Of a DNA stretch of 5,234 nt, positions 1 to 5,202 are shown one piece after another. Positions within the stretch are counted from its first letter, which is position 1, and every line of letters starts with the position of its first letter. The stretch spans positions 1 to 5,234 of the forward strand of contig CANTEM010000080.1 in assembly GCA_947652805.1 (NCBI GenBank), in the 5' to 3' direction. Under the pieces are notes generated by a model. It worked only from the letters and a program-made list of their open reading frames with translations, had not been told where the DNA came from and did no database searches. This DNA comes from an uncultured Clostridia bacterium. GTDB lineage: Bacteria; Bacillota; Clostridia; Oscillospirales; CAG-272. The position numbers and the translations under genes are program-made.

Positions 1-11
1 CTATTACATAA

Positions 12-149
12 ACCATTGTTTCCTGTTCAGCCACCAATGTAAATTTCGCTTTTCACATTGTATATGACGGAGACGGAGATTATTATATTGAATTTGACAG
101 GGCTTCTACCGCCAAAAAAATAGAAGTGAAGCTTCCCATTACAAAATAA
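12..149 (+). pseudogene. 3' remnant of an unidentified + strand gene (frame broken at 9-11)
   Basis: The frame ending at the TAA at 147-149 is open back to a stop at 9-11 and reads like real protein, with the stretch GDGDYYIEFDR near its middle and the C-terminus EVKLPITK. It has no plausible ATG and no ribosome site, so it is the tail of a longer gene rather than a small gene. The stop at 9-11 means the upstream part must lie in another frame. Frame 1 (from position 1) is open to the TAA at 40-42 and could join this frame by a single-base shift around 31-38. That suggests a frameshifted gene or a sequencing error. The tail ends 10 bases before a strong terminator, as a gene end should. I do not recognise the protein. 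The window edge prevents any view of the rest. Confidence 0.35.
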
Positions 150-159
150 ATACAAAACG

Positions 160-186
160 AAAACGCCCCCAATGGGGGCGTTTTTT
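160..186. terminator. Bidirectional intrinsic terminator between convergent genes
   Basis: An 11-bp perfect stem (160-170 pairing with 174-184) with an AAT loop is built around CGCCCCC/GGGGGCG. It is followed by a T run on the + strand. The A-rich left flank (151-163) gives a T-rich tail on the - strand. It lies between the + strand tail ending at 149 and the patatin gene ending at 196, so it can stop transcription from both sides. Confidence 0.9.
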
Positions 187-195
187 GATTTCACT

Positions 196-1074
196 TCATT
201 GCAGTTCCAGAATCCGTGCAATATTCTGCATGCCGTCCTGATACCCCTGTTCCATCCGTTTTTTTGCGTTCTGCGGATGGAAGTCCAGCGTCCCTGTCAA
301 GTTTTGCAAAGCGCTTTCTTCTAAATTGATATGTATTATTTCTGCTTCCGGGAAACATTTCGTACAGGTTTTATCCCGTTCTTCCATTGTTACTACAATA
401 TATTTGCGTATTCCCTTTTGATACAACGGGGCAATGGGAACATTGTCTTCGATTCCTCCGTCTATGTAATGATTGCCTTCAATCGTTATGTCCGGGAATA
501 TAAGCGGAATGGCAGAAGAAGCAAGCAAGATGTCCGGAATCAAGGCAGTTTTTTGCCTGCATATATCAAAATATACCGGAGCAGTCTGATATTTGAAAAA
601 TCGAATTGCAAGCAGGGACCCGATTCGGGTAAGGATATTATCCTCCGAATGGCGCTTTACAAAATTATAAAACAAAGGATATTTTTGCAGCTTTGCAGCA
701 GTAACATAAAAATCCCGAACTCCGTTTTTCAGGATCCGTGGGTCTACTGCACTGTCGATCAGCTGTTTGAGACCTGTATTGGAAAACCAACCGTCGGCGC
801 AGGTTCCCTGCTCATATTTCAACAAGGATTTGCAGCACGTGTGAATATCCTGCTGCGTAAGGATCAAATCGGGGCTGATTTCGGACCAGATCTTTTCTGC
901 GTCGGACAAATTTCCCATACAGAACAAAGCGCCGTTTAGTGCACCGATAGAGGTGCCTGCCACACAAGTAATTTTTTTGTCAATGCCGGCTTCATGCAGT
1001 GCGCGCCACACGCCGATTTGATAAGCGCCTTTTCCTCCGCCACCGCCAAAAACCAGTCCAAGTTTTTCTTTCAT
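196..1074 (-). CDS. Patatin-like phospholipase family protein
   Basis: This 292-aa cytoplasmic protein belongs to the patatin-like acyl hydrolases, which cleave acyl esters of phospholipids or related lipids with a Ser-Asp dyad. All family motifs are visible. The glycine-rich oxyanion-hole loop GGGGGKG lies at residues 10-16. The nucleophile elbow is GTSIG at 40-44, with Ser42 as nucleophile. The catalytic aspartate is Asp205 in the DGG motif, just after the usual ASSAIPLIFP segment (185-194). The C-terminal stretch LDFHPQNAKKRMEQGYQDG resembles the tail of bacterial patatins of the RssA/YlbK type. Length is normal for that group, and there is no signal peptide or membrane segment. I chose the ATG at 1074 because AGGTGG sits 7 nt before it; an in-frame ATG at 1098 has no ribosome site. 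The gene is separated from the upstream GH127 gene by 281 bp containing a repeat element, so it is probably its own unit. The substrate is unknown. Confidence 0.92.
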   Translation of the reverse strand: MKEKLGLVFGGGGGKGAYQIGVWRALHEAGIDKKITCVAGTSIGALNGALFCMGNLSDAEKIWSEISPDLILTQQDIHTCCKSLLKYEQGTCADGWFSNTGLKQLIDSAVDPRILKNGVRDFYVTAAKLQKYPLFYNFVKRHSEDNILTRIGSLLAIRFFKYQTAPVYFDICRQKTALIPDILLASSAIPLIFPDITIEGNHYIDGGIEDNVPIAPLYQKGIRKYIVVTMEERDKTCTKCFPEAEIIHINLEESALQNLTGTLDFHPQNAKKRMEQGYQDGMQNIARILELQ

Positions 1075-1081
1075 AGAATCA

Positions 1082-1087
1082 CCACCT
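1082..1087 (-). promoter_or_regulatory. Ribosome binding site fixing the patatin start
   Basis: AGGTGG on the - strand lies 7 nt before the ATG at 1074. It decides for that start over the in-frame ATG at 1098, where no purine-rich site precedes the codon. Confidence 0.8.
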
Positions 1088-1103
1088 ATACCCAGCATAT
1101 GAA

Positions 1104-1131
1104 ACTATACGGATATGGTGATGAAAAACAA
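1104..1131 (-). promoter_or_regulatory. Candidate promoter of the patatin gene
   Basis: TATAGT (1109-1104, five of six consensus bases) is preceded by TTGTTT (1131-1126, three of six) at a 16-nt spacing. The predicted start would lie near 1097, giving a short leader with the ribosome site. The -35 box abuts the outer end of the inverted repeat that starts at 1132. The -35 is weak, so this is a candidate only. Confidence 0.35.
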
Positions 1132-1300
1132 AAGGCTCCCCCCGGTAAAGGGAGTTGCGCACCAAACTATAAAGCCCCCCTTGTGTAAAGATGTAATCGG
1201 CGGGGGGATTGTAAAATTGCCGATTTACAGATATTCAAAATGAAAGTAAAACAATCCCTCAGTCGCTATCGCGACAGCTCCCTTTGCACAAGGGAGCCTT
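1132..1300. repeat. MITE-like inverted-repeat element in the patatin/GH127 gap
   Basis: This 169-bp non-coding segment has perfect 9-bp terminal inverted repeats, AAGGCTCCC (1132-1140) and GGGAGCCTT (1292-1300). Inside lie three further inverted pairs: AAAGGGAG (1147-1154) with CTCCCTTT (1278-1285); TGTAATCGGC (1192-1201) with a one-base-longer copy at 1219-1229; and GGGGGATTGT (1203-1212) with ACAATCCCTC (1251-1260, one mismatch). The right arm also folds locally into two hairpins, 1262-1275 (GTCGC/GCGAC) and 1278-1296 (CTCCCTT/AAGGGAG). From memory, the right arm resembles an intergenic repeat common in Faecalibacterium and relatives. No transposase and no clear target duplication are visible, so it would be a non-autonomous or decayed element. 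Confidence 0.7.
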
Positions 1301-1322
1301 GAATAGATTTGAAATGCTACGC

Positions 1323-1348
1323 AAAACCCTTGGGAGGCTTGCAAGGTT
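1323..1348 (-). terminator. Weak terminator candidate after the GH127 gene
   Basis: Eight bases past the GH127 stop, the - strand can pair AACCTTG (1348-1342) with CAAGGGTT (1332-1325) across a 9-nt loop, with one bulged G. The stem runs into TTTT at 1326-1323. The stem is short and the T run ends quickly, so termination would be leaky. Confidence 0.3.
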
Positions 1349-1355
1349 ATCGTGG

Positions 1356-3188
1356 TTACAGCTTATAGCTACGGGTTATGTTGCTGCGCCCCGCCCCATA
1401 GTCAAGAGCATCTGCGGGCAGCCATGTAGTATACGGCGTACCGCTGGCTCCGGCAGCCTGCATATCGCATAAGGTCAGCGCCTGCCCGTTATTGTCAAAA
1501 TGGAACAGCCTGCCGCATAAATAAGCAGGTTCTGTTTTCGTCAGCTGCAATTTTGCAGGAGAAATCTGCGGCGCAGTTGTATCATCCGTTTGATCCGGAG
1601 CATAAAACCCGTCCCATGCAAGGAGCAGCGGTCCTCTGTATACAGAACACTTTCCTTCATATGTTTTTTCTCCTGGAGCAAACCGCAAGGACATATCAAA
1701 GTCAATTGTTACCGTATCGCCGTCCCTCCATTCCCGTTCGATCGGAAAATATCCGGTACATACAGTCCCTTCTGCCGGAACGCCGTTGATCTGCACAAAG
1801 GTTTTTTCAGACCAGAAAGGAATACGGACAAACAGTTTGTGCCGTCCCCCCTCCAGACCGGATATTTCCAGGCGCACGCGTCCGTCATAAGGGTATTCTG
1901 TCCTCTGCCGGATCTGTATGTGCGTGCCGTCTATATCCAGATCTCCTTCGCTGTCCCCATAATAGTTGATGTAAAGAGAAGCACCGTCTGTCATATAAGC
2001 CCAGCGGGCAAGCTCACCGAACATGCGGGGGGCGTTTACGGAACAGCAGTTGAGATCCGGACTGCCTGCACGGCACTGAAATCCGATTTCCCAGTAGTTT
2101 GCTTTTTTGTCTCCCTCCATGGGCGTGTTGTAGGTAGACCATCTTCCTGTCGGAGAAAAGCTGCCCAGTCCCGCGTTGTATGTAGAAAGTTCCAATGCGT
2201 CGGCGGCAGTTACGTCTCCGGTCAGCTGAAGCATGTCAGCAGTGAGCGCCATATAAGCAACGGTGCAGCAGGTTTCAATTGCGCCCGGTTCAAAGGGATT
2301 GCCGATCGCCTGCTCTCCGGTGGAAAATCCGCCGGTATTATGTACATCTGTCCTGGTAATACTGCGCCAGATTTGTGTAAAGGCTTTTTTGTAGTCCTCT
2401 CCGCCGGTGCAGTAATACAGCTGCGCAATCAACTCAATTGCGTGAAGGCTTTCCCACCTGGGCTTGGGCGTCTTGTAATACTCCTGATCTGCCAGAGCAA
2501 GGCGGTAATAATCTCCGCAGCCGGGGGCTGCAAAATCTTCCAGAACCTGCAATGCAAAATCCAGATATTTCTGCTCCTTCGTTTTCCGGTACAGTATTGC
2601 AAACACGTGTCCGGGGGCGTAGTTCATTTCCGTTTCGCCCATATCCAAAAGCCGGCGGTTTCCTGTACCGGGATTGTAGAAGGTTTCGCAGAACAAATCG
2701 GCAATTTTCAGGACACAGTCCCATGCTGCGCTGTCGCCGGTTTCCTCGTGCCACAGCAGCAGACCGGACATGATGTGGTAATGCGCCCAGCCGTCCCATG
2801 TGTTATACGGATCCTGATCCCCGATTTTTTCCCGTGCGGAACGTCCGCTCAACTGGCAGTTTGTTGGCCAGCATCCCATATATCCGTTTTCCTTTTGCAG
2901 GGAGATCAGCTCGGCAATAAAGGACTGCAAATATGTATACAGCTTTTGATTTTTTGTCAGACGGTACAGAAGCACAGAGCAGGTAACGTATTTTCCGGCA
3001 AATTCTCCCGACCAGGGCAGGAGTCTGCGGTTCGGCAGCTTGTCCGGATATTTCAGCATATCGAGAATTGCCGGATTGGACTGACGAATACCGATCAGCC
3101 AGTTGTCAATGATGTTGTCAATCAGCTTTCCAGGTGCATCATGCATTTGCAGATGTATTTTGGATACAGGATAAAGTTTTTCTTTCAT
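1356..3188 (-). CDS. GH127 (DUF1680) beta-L-arabinofuranosidase-like glycoside hydrolase
   Basis: This 610-aa protein matches the GH127/DUF1680 fold, an (alpha/alpha)6 barrel (about residues 25-400) followed by beta-sandwich domains. The family type enzyme, HypBA1 of Bifidobacterium longum (about 658 aa), releases beta-linked L-arabinofuranose using a zinc-bound cysteine nucleophile. Its active-site signatures appear here in order and at similar spacing. Glu292 in STGEQ is the likely acid/base. Glu305 and Cys307 lie in ETCC, and Cys381-Cys382 in NCCSVNAPR; these four would form the zinc site, with Cys381 as nucleophile. YRGPLLLAWD (517-526) is the typical C-terminal strand. There is no signal peptide, so it would act in the cytoplasm on imported oligosaccharides. 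I chose the ATG at 3188 because GGAGA precedes it by 8 nt and it clears the PHP gene; the in-frame ATG at 3248 overlaps that gene by 32 nt and lacks a ribosome site. It lies 28 nt after the PHP stop, so the two share an operon. Family assignment is firm; substrate is inferred. Confidence 0.9.
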   Translation of the reverse strand: MKEKLYPVSKIHLQMHDAPGKLIDNIIDNWLIGIRQSNPAILDMLKYPDKLPNRRLLPWSGEFAGKYVTCSVLLYRLTKNQKLYTYLQSFIAELISLQKENGYMGCWPTNCQLSGRSAREKIGDQDPYNTWDGWAHYHIMSGLLLWHEETGDSAAWDCVLKIADLFCETFYNPGTGNRRLLDMGETEMNYAPGHVFAILYRKTKEQKYLDFALQVLEDFAAPGCGDYYRLALADQEYYKTPKPRWESLHAIELIAQLYYCTGGEDYKKAFTQIWRSITRTDVHNTGGFSTGEQAIGNPFEPGAIETCCTVAYMALTADMLQLTGDVTAADALELSTYNAGLGSFSPTGRWSTYNTPMEGDKKANYWEIGFQCRAGSPDLNCCSVNAPRMFGELARWAYMTDGASLYINYYGDSEGDLDIDGTHIQIRQRTEYPYDGRVRLEISGLEGGRHKLFVRIPFWSEKTFVQINGVPAEGTVCTGYFPIEREWRDGDTVTIDFDMSLRFAPGEKTYEGKCSVYRGPLLLAWDGFYAPDQTDDTTAPQISPAKLQLTKTEPAYLCGRLFHFDNNGQALTLCDMQAAGASGTPYTTWLPADALDYGAGRSNITRSYKL

Positions 3189-3196
3189 ACGATATT

Positions 3197-3201
3197 TCTC
3201 C
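3197..3201 (-). promoter_or_regulatory. Ribosome binding site of the GH127 gene
   Basis: GGAGA (3201-3197) sits in the 28-nt gap between the PHP stop and the ATG at 3188, with an 8-nt spacer. It supports the shorter 610-aa start over the overlapping ATG at 3248. Confidence 0.8.
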
Positions 3202-3216
3202 AATATGTTATTCCAT

Positions 3217-4011
3217 TTATAGGGCAATCTTAGCAAGATGGGTTTCATTCAGTTCCAGCAAATCGGCGACAAAGTCTGCATGATCGTAAGAACTGTGAGC
3301 GTCGCTGTCATGGGCATCGCTTCCGAACAGAAACTTGCACCCGCATGCTTTCGCGATCCGAAACATGCGCAGTTGGGGAGCGGCTTCTATTTCCGCCTTT
3401 GTTTTTTTATGCATGGATTCCACGTTGATTTCTATTGCAATATCCTTTTTGGCAGTTTGATCAAACAGCCTTTTGAAACAGTCATCGGAAATCATATTCA
3501 TAAGGATCGCATAATCATAGGGGCATCCCACCGCTTCAAAAGGGTGGGCAATGGCTGTGATATATTTGCTCACACTGCTCCCGATAATATCCTCGTATGC
3601 CTGAATCATAAAATCCACATGCTTTTGATAGGGTTCATAACAGTCTCGAGGCATCACCAGATGGGTGTGTGAATTGGGGACAAGGATATAATCAAACTGC
3701 TGGGCTGTTTCTTCTGTGATTGCGATATCGCGGCGCGCCGGAACATATTCTGTTTCACAGCCGAAAAAGACGGTTATACCGGGATCGGTGACCGCTTCCA
3801 GTTCGGGCTTCAGCTCCAGCAGATGCGGCAGATTCTGGGGTACATAAAATGGCGTGGCGCCGGGGATTTTTTCATCCCAGAAATGATTGGAAAATCCCAG
3901 CTTTGTGAGTCCGTGCTCCTTTGCGATCCTCAGATAGTTTTCCACTGTTGCCGTTTCATTGGCACACAGGGACAAATGGGTGTGGATATGAAAATCATGC
4001 TTAATTTTCAT
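3217..4011 (-). CDS. PHP-domain metal-dependent hydrolase (histidinol-phosphatase-like)
   Basis: This 264-aa cytoplasmic protein is a single PHP domain, a distorted TIM barrel with a multi-metal centre that usually hydrolyses phosphoesters such as histidinol phosphate. The ligand motifs are in order: DFHIH (His8, His10), SNHF (His43), GCETE (Glu86), NSHTH (His115), AHPF (His156) and GSDAH (Asp232, His234). After the first motif, HisJ-type enzymes have LCGH. Here it reads LCAN, so the usual histidine is Asn18 and metal binding may differ. I recall LCA(N/D) with NHFWD as common in clostridial PHP proteins of unknown substrate, so this may be a subfamily trait. No histidine-biosynthesis gene is nearby, so I do not call it hisJ/hisK. 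A modest site, AGGT (4021-4018), lies 6 nt before the ATG. It is the first gene of the operon with GH127, and its promoter region carries the hairpin element at 4065-4197. Its substrate could be a sugar phosphate, but that is inference. Confidence 0.88.
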   Translation of the reverse strand: MKIKHDFHIHTHLSLCANETATVENYLRIAKEHGLTKLGFSNHFWDEKIPGATPFYVPQNLPHLLELKPELEAVTDPGITVFFGCETEYVPARRDIAITEETAQQFDYILVPNSHTHLVMPRDCYEPYQKHVDFMIQAYEDIIGSSVSKYITAIAHPFEAVGCPYDYAILMNMISDDCFKRLFDQTAKKDIAIEINVESMHKKTKAEIEAAPQLRMFRIAKACGCKFLFGSDAHDSDAHSSYDHADFVADLLELNETHLAKIAL

Positions 4012-4064
4012 TGCATGACCTGCCTTTCTTATACAGGAGGGAATCGAATAAAATCTGTGCGATT

Positions 4065-4073
4065 ATTATACCA
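4065..4073 (-). promoter_or_regulatory. Proximal extended -10 box of the PHP-GH127 operon
   Basis: On the - strand, TGGTATAAT (4073-4065) is a perfect extended -10 (TGn plus TATAAT). No -35 resembling TTGACA is present at spacings of 16-19 nt, because that DNA belongs to the hairpin element. Transcription would begin near 4058, leaving a leader of about 46 nt. Confidence 0.6.
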
Positions 4074-4197
4074 TAAAAGCAAACGCAAAGCGTTTGTCAG
4101 CGGCAAAGCCGCCGAATACGCAGTATTCGCTTTTAGCCGTCAATGAAGCCAGCGCAATGCCGTAAGGCATTGACAAAAGCTGGTTTCATTATACCAT
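4065..4197. repeat. 113-bp multi-hairpin element bounded by a 10-bp direct repeat
   Basis: The perfect direct repeat ATTATACCAT (4065-4074 and 4188-4197) brackets 113 bp made almost wholly of hairpins. A closing stem AAAAG/CTTTT (4075-4079 with 4130-4134) encloses three perfect hairpins: 4080-4096 (7 bp, AAA loop), 4100-4112 (5 bp, AAA loop) and 4113-4129 (7 bp, GCA loop), giving a cloverleaf shape. Next, 4142-4153 pairs with 4179-4190 (12 bp, one G-T). Inside that stem is a 7-bp hairpin, 4155-4172, with a GTAA loop, which is GNRA-type in + strand RNA. The direct repeat looks like a target duplication. No protein is encoded. I cannot name the family. Confidence 0.75.
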
Positions 4198-4217
4198 TCT
4201 TTATCAGTAAATAGCAA
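4188..4217 (-). promoter_or_regulatory. Distal (possibly ancestral) promoter of the PHP-GH127 operon
   Basis: The outer copy of the direct repeat gives TGGTATAAT (4196-4188) on the - strand. TTGCTA (4217-4212, four of six consensus bases) lies upstream with an 18-nt spacer. Transcription from here would carry the whole hairpin element in the mRNA leader, about 170 nt long. Confidence 0.5.
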
Positions 4218-4242
4218 GTCATTTCAGCGAATATTTTCCCTC

Positions 4243-4271
4243 TTGACCCGGTATCAGAAATATGATACTAT
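4243..4271 (+). promoter_or_regulatory. Promoter of the secreted cohesin-like protein gene
   Basis: TTGACC (4243-4248, five of six consensus bases) is followed after exactly 17 nt by TACTAT (4266-4271). An extended -10 TG lies at 4263-4264. The predicted start is near 4278, giving a leader of roughly 35 nt before the ATG at 4312. A palindrome occupies most of the spacer. Confidence 0.75.
4251..4268. promoter_or_regulatory. Putative operator palindrome inside the promoter
   Basis: GTATCA (4251-4256) and TGATAC (4263-4268) form a perfect 6-bp inverted repeat with a 6-nt centre. It lies between the -35 and -10 boxes and overlaps the start of the -10. A dimeric repressor bound here would block RNA polymerase. 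No regulator gene is in the window, and chance remains possible at this length. Confidence 0.4.
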
Positions 4272-4297
4272 ATCCATATAAGTAAGATTATTATATG

Positions 4298-4303
4298 AAA
4301 GGA
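4298..4303 (+). promoter_or_regulatory. Ribosome binding site fixing the start at 4312
   Basis: AAAGGA (4298-4303) lies 8 nt before the ATG at 4312. The in-frame ATG at 4303 overlaps this site and so cannot be served by it. Confidence 0.75.
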
Positions 4304-4311
4304 TGACTCTT

Positions 4312-5202
4312 ATGCGTCCGAAATCCGTCTTAGCCGCAGTTCTCTGTCTATCCCTGCTTCTTTCTATACCGCTGGCAGGATCCATATTCGCAGCAGACTG
4401 CATACATAGCTATGAAACGACCGTTCTTAAAGCTACTTGCTTAAATAAAGAACAAATTCAATATACCTGCCGCCTGTGCGGGGATTCCTACACCGTCCCG
4501 GCAGACGAACCCGTTCTTCCCGATTCTTGCTATGTTCTTATGGAAAGCACGAAAAAGGACGGGCAGCTTACAGTCACGGCAACAATGGAAAATAACCCCG
4601 GAATCCATTCTATGAGAATGAATTTTCATTATAATCCGGAGGCACTGCGTCCGGTGTCCCGTATAAACGGAGACGTATGGACTGACCGTGAGTGCTGGAC
4701 AAGCACCCCGCCCACAGGAAATCCTTTCCCTTATACTGCCCAGTACAGCAGTATTACAGAAGACAATACAAAAAACGGGCTGATATGCACACTGGTATTT
4801 GATATTCTGGATGATACCGCCGATTATGGCTTTAAAGTTACGCTGGATAAAAAACCGTTTATAGATCATGACAGTAATATAATAAATGTAGCAATTATAA
4901 ATATAGTAGGCAAAAGTGAGCTGGGCAATCATGAATATGAGCAGCGCACCGTCCCCCCTACCTGTACGGAAGCCGGCTCTGTAAACAGTGTCTGTATCCA
5001 CTGCGGAGACACTGCTTTGCTGGAAACCCTGCCCCCGGCAGGACATCAGTGGGTGCTTACTGAAGAAATTGTAAGTCCCACCTTTGAAGATACCGGGGTC
5101 GCGCTGTATACCTGCAAAGATTGCAATGATACGAAAGAAGAAATACTGCCTGCCCTGGAGCATTGGAGAAAGGGAGATTTAAACAACATTCTGATTTTCT
5201 GA
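4312..5202 (+). CDS. Secreted cohesin-like protein with cysteine modules; C-terminus probably truncated
   Basis: This 296-aa protein starts with a signal peptide (Arg3/Lys4, hydrophobic 7-27, cleavage near Ala27-Ala28). Residues 82-203 look like a cohesin-type beta sandwich: GQLTVTATMENNPGIHSM, then FHYNPEAL, a strand GLICTLVFDIL and the closing VAIINIVGKSEL. Cohesins bind dockerins in cellulosomes and other surface complexes. Flanking it are modules with the pattern His-x10-Cys-x9-CxxC: His32/Cys43/Cys53/Cys56 and His207/Cys218/Cys228/Cys231. A third (His245, Cys268, Cys271) has Phe258 in place of the first cysteine. Similar PTCTxxGxxxxxCxxCG repeats occur in surface proteins of gut Clostridia. 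The end, HWRKGDLNN, is how a dockerin begins (GDxNxDG), but the frame stops five residues later. A dockerin-like continuation lies one frame over (5198-5234), so the gene appears frameshifted. Expression should come from the promoter at 4243-4271. Whether this cohesin-like domain binds a dockerin is unknown. Confidence 0.8.
   Translation: MRPKSVLAAVLCLSLLLSIPLAGSIFAADCIHSYETTVLKATCLNKEQIQYTCRLCGDSYTVPADEPVLPDSCYVLMESTKKDGQLTVTATMENNPGIHSMRMNFHYNPEALRPVSRINGDVWTDRECWTSTPPTGNPFPYTAQYSSITEDNTKNGLICTLVFDILDDTADYGFKVTLDKKPFIDHDSNIINVAIINIVGKSELGNHEYEQRTVPPTCTEAGSVNSVCIHCGDTALLETLPPAGHQWVLTEEIVSPTFEDTGVALYTCKDCNDTKEEILPALEHWRKGDLNNILIF

Noticed and set aside
331..939. A 202-codon + strand open frame opposite the patatin gene
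   Set aside because: The opposite strand carries intact patatin motifs at normal length, and the + strand product resembles nothing and has no start signals.
196..1074. Patatin as an anti-phage effector (CapV-like, CBASS)
   Set aside because: No nucleotide cyclase or other defence gene is adjacent, and the sequence looks like ordinary RssA/YlbK-type patatins.
1075..1098. Longer patatin start at the ATG at 1098
   Set aside because: It lacks a ribosome site, and the AGGTGG for the 1074 start lies within the extension.
1590..3233. A 547-codon open frame on the + strand, antisense to the GH127 gene
   Set aside because: It lies wholly inside a gene with clear family motifs and has no ribosome site or recognisable domain. 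It is best explained as a shadow of the GH127 codons.
3189..3248. Longer GH127 start at the ATG at 3248
   Set aside because: It overlaps the end of the PHP gene by 32 nt, has no ribosome site, and adds a stretch that does not look like the family's N-terminus.
4170..4195. Perfect TTGACA (4170-4175) as a + strand promoter
   Set aside because: It lies in the stem and flank of a hairpin, and no adequate -10 falls 16-18 nt downstream (TACCAT at 16 nt is poor). The promoter at 4243-4271 is far better placed.
4295..4306. Three-codon leader ATG-AAA-GGA-TGA and the in-frame ATG at 4303
   Set aside because: The ribosome site for 4312 overlaps both, no ribosome site precedes either, and a three-codon peptide cannot be supported from sequence.
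4399..4401. Cys30 as a lipoprotein attachment site of the secreted protein
   Set aside because: The residue before it is Asp29, which does not fit the lipobox, so ordinary signal-peptide cleavage is more likely.
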